Shown: positions 15,235-22,871 of the stretch, piece after piece
Numbering within the stretch: the stretch's first letter is position 1
How the letters are laid out: each line of letters opens with the position of its first letter
NCBI RefSeq assembly: GCF_030409685.1
Contig: NZ_JAUFQJ010000002.1
Coordinates: 1 to 64,000, forward strand
Length of the DNA stretch: 64,000 nucleotides
Source: Ferruginibacter paludis
GTDB lineage: Bacteria > Bacteroidota > Bacteroidia > Chitinophagales > Chitinophagaceae
Reading direction: 5' to 3'
Notes under the pieces: model-generated
What the model was told of the DNA's origin: nothing
What the model saw: only the letters and a program-made list of their open reading frames with translations
Databases searched by the model: none
Position numbers and translations under genes: made by a program

Positions 15235-16338
15235 ATGAAAGAATACAAATTATTCCAGGCTACCAAAACCGGATCAGCCACATTATTAAACCACATTGTA
15301 ATGGCGCCGATGACCAGGTGCAGGGCAATTGGCAATGTTCCCAACGATTTAATGGTGCAGTATTACCAGCAACGCTCGCAGGCCGGTTTAATAATTACAG
15401 AAGGTACTTCACCTTCGCCGAACGGGTTGGGCTATGCAAGAATACCGGGCATATTCAATACAGCGCAGATAGCAGGATGGAAAAAAGTTACGGATGCCGT
15501 GCATGGCAATGGCGGAAAAATAGCTGTTCAGCTGATGCACACAGGCAGAATCAGCCACCCGCTTAACATGGCGGAAGGAACTGAAATCATTGCACCATCT
15601 GCTGTTAAAGCAGCCGGCCAAATGTGGACAGATAGCAAACAATTACAGGATTTCATTGTGCCAAAAGCAATGACTGCTGAAGACATCCTGCTAACAAAAA
15701 ATGAATTTGTTATGGCTGCAAAAAATGCGCTGATCGCCGGCTTTGACGGCGTTGAATTACATGGTGCAAATGGTTACTTACTGGAAGAATTTTTATCTCC
15801 TTTTAGTAATACACGTACTGATAATTATGGCGGAAGCATTGAAGACCGCTGCCGATTTGTGCTTGAAGTAACTACTGCAGTTGCAGCAGCCATAGGAAAA
15901 GATAAAACCGGCATTCGTTTGTCGCCCTATGGTGTGGCAAGTGACATGCCGCATTACCCTGAAATTGATGCAACGTATGGATACTTGTCGAAAGAATTAA
16001 ATAAAGTTGGTATTGCCCATATCCATTTGGTGGATCACAGTGCCATGGGTGCACCCGCGGTACCACTTGAAATAAAAAGCCTGATCCGGAAAAATTTCAC
16101 CAACTCAATTATTCACTGTGGCGGCTTTGATAAGGAAAGAGCTGAAGCAGATATTGAAAGCGGTCTGGCGAACCTGATTGCCTTTGGCCGACCTTTTATC
16201 AACAACCCCGACCTCGTTGAACGGCTGGCGAATAACTGGCCTTTGTCAACTGACCTGCATATGGACCTCTTTTACAGTGCCGACGAAAAAGGCTATACAG
16301 ATTACCCGTTGTACCAGGAAAAACTGATCACGGTATGA
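15235..16338 (+). CDS. Old yellow enzyme family alkene reductase (NemA-like)
   Basis: 367 residues, a TIM-barrel FMN oxidoreductase that reduces activated C=C bonds with NAD(P)H. APMTRCR (24-30), the substrate-binding His176/Asn179 pair with Tyr181 (ELHGANGYLLEEFLSPFSN) and RTDNYGGSIEDRCRF are classic. It follows ldhA by 9 bp. Its stop overlaps the ATG of the truncated membrane-protein remnant (ATGA at 16335), so in the ancestor that gene was probably translationally coupled. Confidence 0.92.
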   Translation: MKEYKLFQATKTGSATLLNHIVMAPMTRCRAIGNVPNDLMVQYYQQRSQAGLIITEGTSPSPNGLGYARIPGIFNTAQIAGWKKVTDAVHGNGGKIAVQLMHTGRISHPLNMAEGTEIIAPSAVKAAGQMWTDSKQLQDFIVPKAMTAEDILLTKNEFVMAAKNALIAGFDGVELHGANGYLLEEFLSPFSNTRTDNYGGSIEDRCRFVLEVTTAVAAAIGKDKTGIRLSPYGVASDMPHYPEIDATYGYLSKELNKVGIAHIHLVDHSAMGAPAVPLEIKSLIRKNFTNSIIHCGGFDKERAEADIESGLANLIAFGRPFINNPDLVERLANNWPLSTDLHMDLFYSADEKGYTDYPLYQEKLITV

Positions 16339-16475
16339 TAATCACTTTAGAGGCCGCCTGGCTTTTTTTACTGGCCATACCCATTGCCTGTGTGGCATGG
16401 ACGGTTACGCATGAAGAAGTGTTCAGGGAACAGGGTGTATTGCAGCAACCGTTGTAAAACAGGTAGAAAGTTCTT
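16335..16475 (+). pseudogene. Truncated copy of the zinc-ribbon membrane protein found at 58088-58474
   Basis: From the ATG at 16335 the frame encodes 40 residues (MIITLEAAWLFLLAIPIACV, then AWTVTHEEVFREQG) that match the start of the intact protein at 58088 (IAWLFLLPVPIACI, AWTVTHEEIFKEP). After that a deletion removes the first CxxC region and TAA at 16455 ends the frame. The similarity resumes briefly at AAGTTCTTTTACCTG (KKFFYL), then switches to universal stress protein sequence. The two cysteine pairs and the later membrane segments are lost, so this cannot be functional. Confidence 0.75.
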
Positions 16476-16758
16476 TTACCTGTTGGAGCCTGATGTGCTG
16501 GAGACGCTTAAGAAATCGTCGTATGAATTTCTTGAGCAGTCCAAAAAACATCTTGGCGGAAATAATATAAACACAATTGTCAGAGAAGGCGATGCATCCA
16601 CCTCCATTATAGAAGTGGCAAAAGAAATAAAAGCAGATGTAATTGTGATGGGAACTCACAGTCGCAATTGGCTGGAACATATTTTACTGGGCAGCACGGC
16701 AGAATCTGTATTGCAACATACAGGTATACCAATGTTTATTATCCCGGTAAAAAAATAA
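16476..16758 (+). pseudogene. C-terminal half of a universal stress protein (UspA family)
   Basis: About 93 codons in a frame open from 16384, encoding EPDVLETLKKSSYEFLEQSK, then IIEVAKEIKADVIVMGTHS and a tail with LLGSTAESVLQHTGIPMFIIP. These match the second half of a Usp domain, including the GTHS...LLGS ATP-loop region, but the first half is missing. The ORF could be read from ATG 16384, giving 124 residues with an N-terminus made from the remnant membrane gene in the wrong frame. A short expressed chimera is possible but a decayed gene is more likely. Confidence 0.65.
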
Positions 16759-17084
16759 AAAATCAGTTCACCCACTGATGTGAAAATTTTTTTGCGCTTT
16801 TCTTTTTTATAGCATTCATTTTTCAGCCTGCAGTGCTTCCAAACCATTTCTCGTTGGTAAAAACCATCAGCTTGCTTGCAATCCCAGGATAAAGGCACAG
16901 AAAGAAAAAAAGTTAATTTAACCAGTTGCAGCTGAATTTTCGTCAAGTCCCTCAGCCATAAACAACTTTGTTAAGAATAAATCTGCTTGCGTTTTTTGTT
17001 AAAATGATTTAACTGCGCTGTTGGGTGGATTGGTCTACATTACATCCTTATATAGTAGTAATTAAAAATTAAACAAGCAAACCA
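16759..17084. other. 326-bp gap before the first cupin gene
   Basis: Apart from the weak hairpin at its start, no gene or remnant was recognised. The right end should hold the promoter for the cupin at 17085; its sequence is A/T-rich (TATATAGTAGTAATTAAAAA just before the start). Confidence 0.4.
16762..16788 (+). terminator. Weak hairpin after the Usp remnant
   Basis: ATCAGT (16762-16767) and ACTGAT (16774-16779) form a 6-bp stem with a 6-base loop, followed by a stretch ending in T residues. It may end the ldhA/old yellow enzyme transcript. Confidence 0.35.
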
Positions 17085-17447
17085 ATGGCAACAGAAAGAC
17101 TGGATATCGGAACAAGTGAAATTGAAAAAGACAAAGTCCACATTATTGTAGAGATCATAGAGTATATACCCAATGCAGTATTAAGCAGAACCATCGTTAA
17201 AAAAACAACGGGCAACGTAACCGTTTCTTCATTTGCAGCTGGAGAAGAACTGGCAGAAAAAATTGCTCCTTTTGATAACTTCATACAGATAATTGATGGT
17301 ACTGCGGAGATCACCATTGAAGATAAAAAATTAAAACTAACACTTGGGCAGGGTATTATTATCCCCGCCCATGCCAAACATTGCTTTAATGCCGGTGAAC
17401 AATTTAAAATGATTTCAACTGTAATTAAAAGTGGTTACGAAGAATAA
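17085..17447 (+). CDS. Small cupin-domain protein
   Basis: 120 residues forming a single cupin barrel. Motif 1 (FAAGEELAEKIAPFDNF) lacks the HxH pair of metal-binding cupins, while motif 2 (GQGIIIPAHAKHCF) keeps the PxxxxH shape. It is therefore more likely a ligand-binding or regulatory protein than a metal-dependent dioxygenase. A paralogue with well over half identical residues by eye sits at 18584, and a third, decayed copy at 2912-3003. The AraC-like gene follows 190 bp later, so a sensor-and-regulator pairing is possible. Confidence 0.85.
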   Translation: MATERLDIGTSEIEKDKVHIIVEIIEYIPNAVLSRTIVKKTTGNVTVSSFAAGEELAEKIAPFDNFIQIIDGTAEITIEDKKLKLTLGQGIIIPAHAKHCFNAGEQFKMISTVIKSGYEE

Positions 17448-17625
17448 GTATTACCTGCTGAGGTTTTGTAAGTTTCACCAGCCTTTTTGTGGCTTATCCA
17501 ATCCGGCACTGGCCTTTCGAAAGACTGGTCACCTGAAGTTGGAAATGGTTTGCAATGCGCCCGCTGCGCTTAATTGGATCAATCAGTTGTACTGATTACA
17601 ACATTTAGTAACCCGGCTTGATTAT

Positions 17626-17640
17626 GGAGGTACATTTTTG
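17626..17640 (+). promoter_or_regulatory. Strong Shine-Dalgarno before a TTG start
   Basis: GGAGG at 17626-17630 is followed 7 bases later by TTG at 17638. A perfect Shine-Dalgarno is rare elsewhere in this window, and here it decides the use of TTG as the start of the AraC-like gene. Confidence 0.55.
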
Positions 17641-18234
17641 ATAAAATCTTTAACAACAGCAAGCAATGATACTTTGAAGCTCTACATTAAATACATGGTA
17701 AGCCTGCGCTGCAAAATGGTTGTAAAAGATGCATTTAAAACTTTGGGACTTCATTACGTAACTGTCAATTTGGGGGAGGTAGATGTGTTGGAAGATCTTT
17801 CTGAAGGAAAGAGAGAGGGTTTAAAAATACTGCTGCTAAAATCCGGGCTGGAACTGATGGATGATAAAAAAGCCATCCTGATTGAAAGAATCAAAAACGT
17901 AATTGTGGAAATGGTGCATTATGCGGATGATTTGCCCAAAACGAAATTCTCTGATTTCCTGGCGGATAAATTGCATCATAATTATACCTATCTGTCAAAT
18001 CTTTTTTCCGAAACCCAGGGCACTACCATTGAGCAGTTTATCATTATGCATAAAATTGAAAAGGTAAAAGAACTTATCATCTACGATGAACTTAATCTTA
18101 CCGAAATAGCCTACAAATTGCATTACAGCGATGTAGCGCATCTATCCAGCCAGTTTAAAAAAATAACCGGGCTCACACCTACTTACTTCAAGTCTTTAAA
18201 AAAGAAAAAGCTCAACCTGCTGGAAGATTTGTAG
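17638..18234 (+). CDS. AraC-type HTH regulator with an HMA-like N-terminal domain (paralogue of 10378-10938)
   Basis: 198 residues with the same architecture as the gene at 10378: N-terminal KLYIKYMVSLRCK with one cysteine, then a strand-helix pattern to about residue 85, then the AraC double HTH ending LHYSDVAHLSSQFKKITGL. The TTG start at 17638 has a good Shine-Dalgarno and adds 12 residues in front of the part shared with its paralogue, where another TTG stands in for the paralogue's ATG. It is flanked on both sides by paralogous cupins. Substrate and targets are not evident. Confidence 0.85.
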   Translation: MIKSLTTASNDTLKLYIKYMVSLRCKMVVKDAFKTLGLHYVTVNLGEVDVLEDLSEGKREGLKILLLKSGLELMDDKKAILIERIKNVIVEMVHYADDLPKTKFSDFLADKLHHNYTYLSNLFSETQGTTIEQFIIMHKIEKVKELIIYDELNLTEIAYKLHYSDVAHLSSQFKKITGLTPTYFKSLKKKKLNLLEDL

Positions 18235-18583
18235 CGCTGTTTAACAAGTGTTCTTTCATTGTAGAAAAAACGAAAGCGGCCTATAAAACGAATTCATTAA
18301 GGCTGCTGAATTAAATACTAAATGTTATCTCTCCTGCAAGCACCCGTGAATTATACAATTTTTTCCAGAAATTTTGCAACTGAAAAAATAATAATCAACG
18401 GTTCTTTGCAGAAGGTTTTCATAGGATATTGGACAAAAAAAATGGAGCTGTATTTCTATACCGGCTCCTTTATTTTTTTTACCTGCCTTCCTTATAAAAT
18501 GAGGCTGGTAAGGCATTTTGGGAAATGCATAAACGTGGACCGACATTTGTGCCACATATTTCAACACACTATAAATTAAAAAA
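18235..18583. other. 349-bp gap between the AraC-like gene and the second cupin
   Basis: It contains the terminator-like hairpin at 18444-18480. Two overlapping ORFs of 80-85 codons on opposite strands have no family features and were not called. The right end should hold the promoter of the cupin. Confidence 0.4.
18434..18480 (+). terminator. Rho-independent-type terminator
   Basis: GGAGC (18444-18448) pairs with GCTCC (18464-18468) around an inner GTAT-TTCT-ATAC stem, with an A run before and TTTATTTTTTTT after. It can end transcription from the AraC-like gene about 200 bp upstream, and the A run makes it partly bidirectional. Confidence 0.6.
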
Positions 18584-18952
18584 ATGGATACGGAAGAACT
18601 TGAAAAATTACCCAGTAAAGAAGGTGAAATTGAAAAAGGAAAAGCTCACATCATTGTTGAGTTGATAGAATATGAACACAACTCGGTTTTAAGTAAATCT
18701 ATTTTAAAAAAAGCGACAGGCTCTGTCAATGCCTTGTCATTTGCCAACGGTGAAGGACTCAATGAAAAAATTTCGCCTTTTGATACCTATGCTCAGATCA
18801 TTGATGGCAGCGCTATCATTGTAATTGATGGAAAAGACACTACACTGCAAACAGGCCAGGGAATACTGATTCCTGCGCATCAGTCAAGCCATATAAAACC
18901 CAATGGCAGATTCAAAATAATTCTGACTGTAATAAAAAGTGGATATGAATAA
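18584..18952 (+). CDS. Small cupin-domain protein (paralogue of 17085-17447)
   Basis: 122 residues, single cupin barrel. It shares HIIVE-IEY, EKI-PFD, QIIDG, GQGI-IPAH and the ending TVIKSGYE with the cupin at 17085. As there, the metal-binding HxH of motif 1 is missing. The 3' end and the following intergenic DNA are also matched at 2912-3080, showing that this cupin was once duplicated together with a facing kinase gene. No partner enzyme is visible next to it. Confidence 0.85.
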   Translation: MDTEELEKLPSKEGEIEKGKAHIIVELIEYEHNSVLSKSILKKATGSVNALSFANGEGLNEKISPFDTYAQIIDGSAIIVIDGKDTTLQTGQGILIPAHQSSHIKPNGRFKIILTVIKSGYE

Positions 18953-19372
18953 AACAGCCATTATCCAGCTGACGGCAGCAAGCCGGAAAGTTGTGATATT
19001 TCGCCAGGTAACTTTATTATCCCAGGCAGATAAATCATAACCTGCCTCCTTTTCTTAACTCACTTTCAGCCATCATAGTTCCCTTTGCAGCGTCTGCTAT
19101 TTTTTGGCGAAGCAGGGGCCAATCTCATCATCTTTAGCTGCTGTTGAATTTTGCCAGCTACAGCACAATATAATTCTTCACCTTTTTCTTACGCGTTCAT
19201 GCTACCCGCTACCGGCATATTCAACGGCCATTTTTGTTTGCTTGACGGGGGATGTGAAAAAGGAAATGGTAATTCGAAATTCTCGGCCATAAAAGGAAAT
19301 CCAGTAAGATCAGTGATAAATGCAATTCGCTTGCGGGGCTAACTGTATAGGGCACCAACGGGGCTGAATTAC
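18953..19372. other. 420-bp gap with a kinase remnant
   Basis: The first 60 bp match the DNA that follows the cupin remnant at 3004-3078. Then comes the kinase remnant (19014-19170). Between about 19170 and 19372 I see no clear similarity, although decayed kinase sequence may extend there. Confidence 0.5.
19014..19170 (-). pseudogene. 3' remnant of a CheB/CheR-type histidine kinase, paralogous to 3076-6252
   Basis: Read on the minus strand this encodes fragments ADAAKGTMMAESELRKGG and FMIYLPG, matching DAAKGNIVVESELGKGS and FIIYLPG at the end of the intact kinase at 3076-6252. At least two one-base frameshifts occur within the last 35 codons. Upstream, the ATP-binding domain fades quickly and the rest of the 3-kb gene is absent. 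The following gene at 19373 is an unrelated glycosyltransferase, so the deletion end may mark the border of the glycan locus. Confidence 0.78.
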
Positions 19373-20125
19373 TTATTGTTGCAGCTGATAAAGCTTAATA
19401 TATTTTTGAAATGTTTCGTGTGAACAATTGATGGCAATTACGAAGCCGTAAAATCCATCTAAAAAACCAAGCCTGATAAAATATCCGTAAATAAAGCGCC
19501 AGAGCGGATTGATCAATATTTTAGCCCAGTTGCTTCGCACACCTTTTGCGTATAATGCCGCAGCAGAGATAGTAGTATAGTGATTGATTCTTGCTAAATG
19601 TTCTTCAATAGTATAATAAGAAAAGTGCAGCATGTCACCTTTTAAATACTGAACAACTTCATTTTTCACTGTTAATTCTACCTTGTCATGTGGATTGATG
19701 CCTCCCCATTGCGCATGACGTTTGTCAAACAAACGGATTTTTTTATCCGGATACCAGGAGCCATTTCTTATAAAGCGGCCGCAATAGCTGGTGCACCGGT
19801 TAAAATGATAAGCTGTGGCCGTAAAGTTTTCTTTAACTGAAAGAATAGATTGCACAAGAGCTTCATCCAGCGCCTCATCTGCATCCAGGCAAAGCACATA
19901 ATTATTTGAAGCAAGTTCCAGTGCGGCATTTTTTTGCTGAATATATCCAAGAAACTGCTGCTGTTTAACAACCACGCCCATTTTAGACGCCAAAGCAACA
20001 GTGTCATCCGTGGAAAAAGAGTCCAGAATAATTATTTCATCAGCAACCTGCCTGACAGAGTTCAGACAACGCTCAATATTATGCGCTTCATTAAAAGTGA
20101 TTATTACTACAGAAAGCGAAGACAT
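19373..20125 (-). CDS. Glycosyltransferase family 2 (WaaE/KdtX-like)
   Basis: 250 residues. SVVIITFNEAHNIERCLNSV opens the GT-A fold, IILDSFSTDDT contains the nucleotide-binding aspartates, and LCLDADEALD holds the DxD-type metal site. YLKGDMLHFSY and the later basic segment resemble the WaaE/KdtX-like group of LPS-core glucosyltransferases. It is the only glycosyltransferase on the minus strand and diverges from the main glycan operon across a 312-bp gap. It likely adds a sugar to lipid A core or a glycan primer on the cytoplasmic face of the membrane. Confidence 0.85.
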   Translation of the reverse strand: MSSLSVVIITFNEAHNIERCLNSVRQVADEIIILDSFSTDDTVALASKMGVVVKQQQFLGYIQQKNAALELASNNYVLCLDADEALDEALVQSILSVKENFTATAYHFNRCTSYCGRFIRNGSWYPDKKIRLFDKRHAQWGGINPHDKVELTVKNEVVQYLKGDMLHFSYYTIEEHLARINHYTTISAAALYAKGVRSNWAKILINPLWRFIYGYFIRLGFLDGFYGFVIAINCSHETFQKYIKLYQLQQ

Positions 20126-20437
20126 AGGGTTAATCTTAAAATTACGCAGGCAGTCAATATTTAAATATGATTGATACGAAATTAATTATTGGAATTGTAA
20201 GTACTGTTGAATGAACGAAGATAATTGATCTTGTATTAGATTTTATATAAATTTAAATTGCAAGCAAGTAACGTTCAAAATACATTTTGCTGAATTTTTT
20301 GCCCGAACAATAGAAATTTTCTCTACTGACACATTGGTTTTACATTGGTTTTTTAATTTATTAATAATCTTTTTATCAATAATCATTTATATCTGTAATA
20401 AGGTTCTTATATTCGCCTGTCGCGCCAAATGTAAGCT
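20126..20437. other. 312-bp divergent promoter region of the glycan locus
   Basis: Very A/T-rich spacer between the divergent glycosyltransferases at 19373 and 20438. It contains a short direct repeat (ACATTGGTTTT, near 20331-20352) and long T and A runs. No JUMPstart-like element, ORF or hairpin was recognised. Promoters for both directions are expected here. Confidence 0.45.
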
Positions 20438-21250
20438 ATGATATGTCCAACCAACCTTATTGATCTCTGTATTATAATACCGTGCTATAATAATCTTGAA
20501 GGTCTGCGTACCTCCTTAAACAGTATTCATTATAACCGGGGCAAATATGTTATTATAATTGTAGATGACGGGAGTATAGATGCCGTCACAATCGAAAAAT
20601 TGCACTGCCCGCAACACGATATCAAAATAATTACCAATAGCAAAAACCAGGGCATTACAATAGCGTTGAACAGGGCGCTGGAATTTATTTATGCAAATTA
20701 TGCCACGAGGTTTATTGCTCGTCTTGATTGCGGTGATATTTGCTCGCCCAACCGATTTTATACACAAATAGCCTTTTTTGACAAGCATCCTGAGATTCAC
20801 CTAACAGGAAGCTGGTGTTATTTTAAAGATAATACAAGCGGATCTGCCTACAGCTATTGCACCCCTACTCTTCATAAGCACATAAAACGGGAGATGTATT
20901 TTAGAAATGTATTCATCCATCCTACTGTGATGTGGCGCATGGCTGGCGTAGGAAAATTGAAGTACCCTGAACAATATCCCTGTGCAGAAGATTATGGCCT
21001 GTTCTACGCAATGACAGACCATGCGAAAACTGCTATCATCGATGAATTTTTGGTAACCTGCGAAATAAATCATAAAGGAATATCCATATTACAAAGATCT
21101 GTTCAGTTAAAAAGCCGTAGAAAAGTGGTATCGTTTTATGGCAAGAACAAATTTCTGGCTATGCTGGGATCTGTGAAGCTGTTTATATTAATGATGATAC
21201 CGTACCAAATTATATTTATTACAAAAAGAGTTATATATAATGCAACGTAA
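20438..21250 (+). CDS. Glycosyltransferase family 2
   Basis: 270 residues. The GT-A start CIIIPCYNNLEGLRTSLNSI, the nucleotide site IIVDDGSID and RLDCGDIC in place of a DxD motif are visible, with HPTVMWR and CAEDYGLF further on as in other GT2 enzymes. The C-terminus ends in a hydrophobic helix (KLFILMMIPYQIIFITK) that may touch the membrane. It is the first plus-strand gene of the glycan block; the next gene starts 59 bp later. Donor and acceptor are not predictable. Confidence 0.87.
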   Translation: MICPTNLIDLCIIIPCYNNLEGLRTSLNSIHYNRGKYVIIIVDDGSIDAVTIEKLHCPQHDIKIITNSKNQGITIALNRALEFIYANYATRFIARLDCGDICSPNRFYTQIAFFDKHPEIHLTGSWCYFKDNTSGSAYSYCTPTLHKHIKREMYFRNVFIHPTVMWRMAGVGKLKYPEQYPCAEDYGLFYAMTDHAKTAIIDEFLVTCEINHKGISILQRSVQLKSRRKVVSFYGKNKFLAMLGSVKLFILMMIPYQIIFITKRVIYNAT

Positions 21251-21309
21251 TTAAGAAATTAGTAGTCATCCCAATATCAACCCCTTTAAAAACAGCTATC
21301 CCTATTAAG

Positions 21310-22455
21310 ATGAAAATTGTACATATTGTGGAACCCCTGGCGGGCGGCATTGTAACATTTTTGCAATCGCTGGTAGAAAATCTTGATAATGATTTTCACA
21401 TCATTATTCACGGAGAGAGAAAACAGGTAACGCCTTTTTCTGAAGTAAAAATACAGCTGGCCTATCCGAACGTTAAGTTTTTGCGCTGGAAATCGGCGCA
21501 ACGGAGTTTACGGGTAAAGGCAGACATTTCCGCTGCTATAGAACTTTATGTGATCCTCAAACGCCTCAAAAAAAATGGCTCTTTAGATATAGTGCACCTG
21601 CATAGTTCAAAGGGTGGGTTTATTGGCCGGATAGTTTGCTGGTTGTTGGGTATTCAGCACCTGGTTGTATATACGCCCAACGGTGCACCTTTTTTAGGCA
21701 GTGCCAGCAGTTTCTCAAATTATATTTACAAAAGACTCGAAAAGTTTGCTTCCGTATTTGGCGGCCAGGTGGTATGCTGTTCTCTGTCGGAGCAAAAGGC
21801 ATATGAGTTGGCTGGTATTAATGTTATGATGATTAATAATGGCACGCCCAGCAGGCCAGCTGACTGTGTGCCGGATAACTTTCAGGAAAATAATCTCTTC
21901 AAAATCGTAACAAGCGGACGAATTGTCAATCAAAAAAATCCAGCGTTGTTCAACAGCATTGCAGCCTATTTTGAGGAATTTGATCAGTTTGAATTTATAT
22001 GGGCAGGCGACGGAACAGACCGGCATTTGCTGACGGCAAAAAACATCCGCATTACGGGCTGGCTGGGTAAAGATGAATTGAATGGTATTGTCAGCAGTGC
22101 AGATATGTACCTTTCTACAGCCACTTTTGAAGGATTGCCTTTTTCTGTACTGGAGGCACTGGCGTTGAAAAAGCCCGTGCTGTTAACCGATTGTGTAGGA
22201 AACAAAGACCTGGTGATGAAGGGGTTAAATGGCGGTACATTTCAACACGAAAATGAGGCGATTAATAAAATACTGCAGTTTTATAATAACAGCAGCATGT
22301 TACGGATAATGGGAGAACATTCTGCCAATTATTGCAAAAATACTTTCGATTATACCGATACCTGTGAACGATATAGAAGGCTATACCATAAAGCCGCTTA
22401 TAAACAGCCAGCATCCACCATCCACCTAAATCAATTGGCACATGGAAACAGTTGA
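21310..22455 (+). CDS. Glycosyltransferase family 4
   Basis: 381 residues with a GT-B fold. N-terminal MKIVHIVEPLAGGIVTFLQS and VHLHSSKGGFIGR lead to the C-terminal domain with GRIVNQKNPALF, WAGDGTD and the retaining-enzyme donor motif TFEGLPFSVLEAL. It resembles EpsF/CapM-type enzymes of polysaccharide loci. Its last 14 bases overlap the next small coiled-coil gene, so translation is probably coupled. Confidence 0.9.
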   Translation: MKIVHIVEPLAGGIVTFLQSLVENLDNDFHIIIHGERKQVTPFSEVKIQLAYPNVKFLRWKSAQRSLRVKADISAAIELYVILKRLKKNGSLDIVHLHSSKGGFIGRIVCWLLGIQHLVVYTPNGAPFLGSASSFSNYIYKRLEKFASVFGGQVVCCSLSEQKAYELAGINVMMINNGTPSRPADCVPDNFQENNLFKIVTSGRIVNQKNPALFNSIAAYFEEFDQFEFIWAGDGTDRHLLTAKNIRITGWLGKDELNGIVSSADMYLSTATFEGLPFSVLEALALKKPVLLTDCVGNKDLVMKGLNGGTFQHENEAINKILQFYNNSSMLRIMGEHSANYCKNTFDYTDTCERYRRLYHKAAYKQPASTIHLNQLAHGNS

Positions 22456-22759
22456 CAACAACGTTCACCTCGAGATAAGCGAGAGCCTGGTCCAGATTAA
22501 GCAATACCTTGAAAAAGACATTGAAAATTTGCTGCAGTCAGTACAAGGGAAAGATACAGAGCTCAGGAATTATAAAGAGCAGCTGGAAAATGCCCGGAAT
22601 TCGATTGAGGGTAACAGGCAGCTGATCAATAAGCTGCTGGGAGATTTAAGCAAGTTGCAGAATGATATTGACTGGTATAAAAGAACGTATGAACAAAGGA
22701 GTTTTTTGGGCACAGTTAAAGAAAAGATTTTTAGAAAAAATGGCAATAATAAAAAGTAG
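22442..22759 (+). CDS. Small coiled-coil protein of the glycan locus
   Basis: 105 residues, almost wholly helical and charged (heptads over about 10-80), ending with DIDWYKRTYEQRSFLGTVKE and a lysine-rich tail. The WYKRTYE...RS-LGT-K segment followed by a basic end is often seen at the C-terminus of proteins in glycan clusters of this phylum. It overlaps the preceding glycosyltransferase gene by 14 bp. It has no enzymatic motif. It may be a scaffold that binds the coiled-coil glycosyltransferase encoded next, or a detached tail of the upstream enzyme. Confidence 0.75.
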   Translation: METVDNNVHLEISESLVQIKQYLEKDIENLLQSVQGKDTELRNYKEQLENARNSIEGNRQLINKLLGDLSKLQNDIDWYKRTYEQRSFLGTVKEKIFRKNGNNKK

Positions 22760-22871
22760 AGATAAAAATTATAACAGGTTTCAACCCTTCAAATTTTGTA
22801 GACAGCAAATTATAATCGGATACGGTAACTATTATCCTCCGCTGTAAAATAAATTGAAAGAATAGTTTTAG

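Noticed and set aside
18322..18579. Plus-strand ORF of 85 codons, and its minus-strand counterpart
   Set aside because: It spans a terminator hairpin and has no family features; better explained as intergenic DNA.
19170..19372. Extension of the kinase remnant to the glycosyltransferase gene
   Set aside because: Some strings look kinase-like, but no stretch could be aligned with confidence to the intact kinase, so the pseudogene was ended at 19170.
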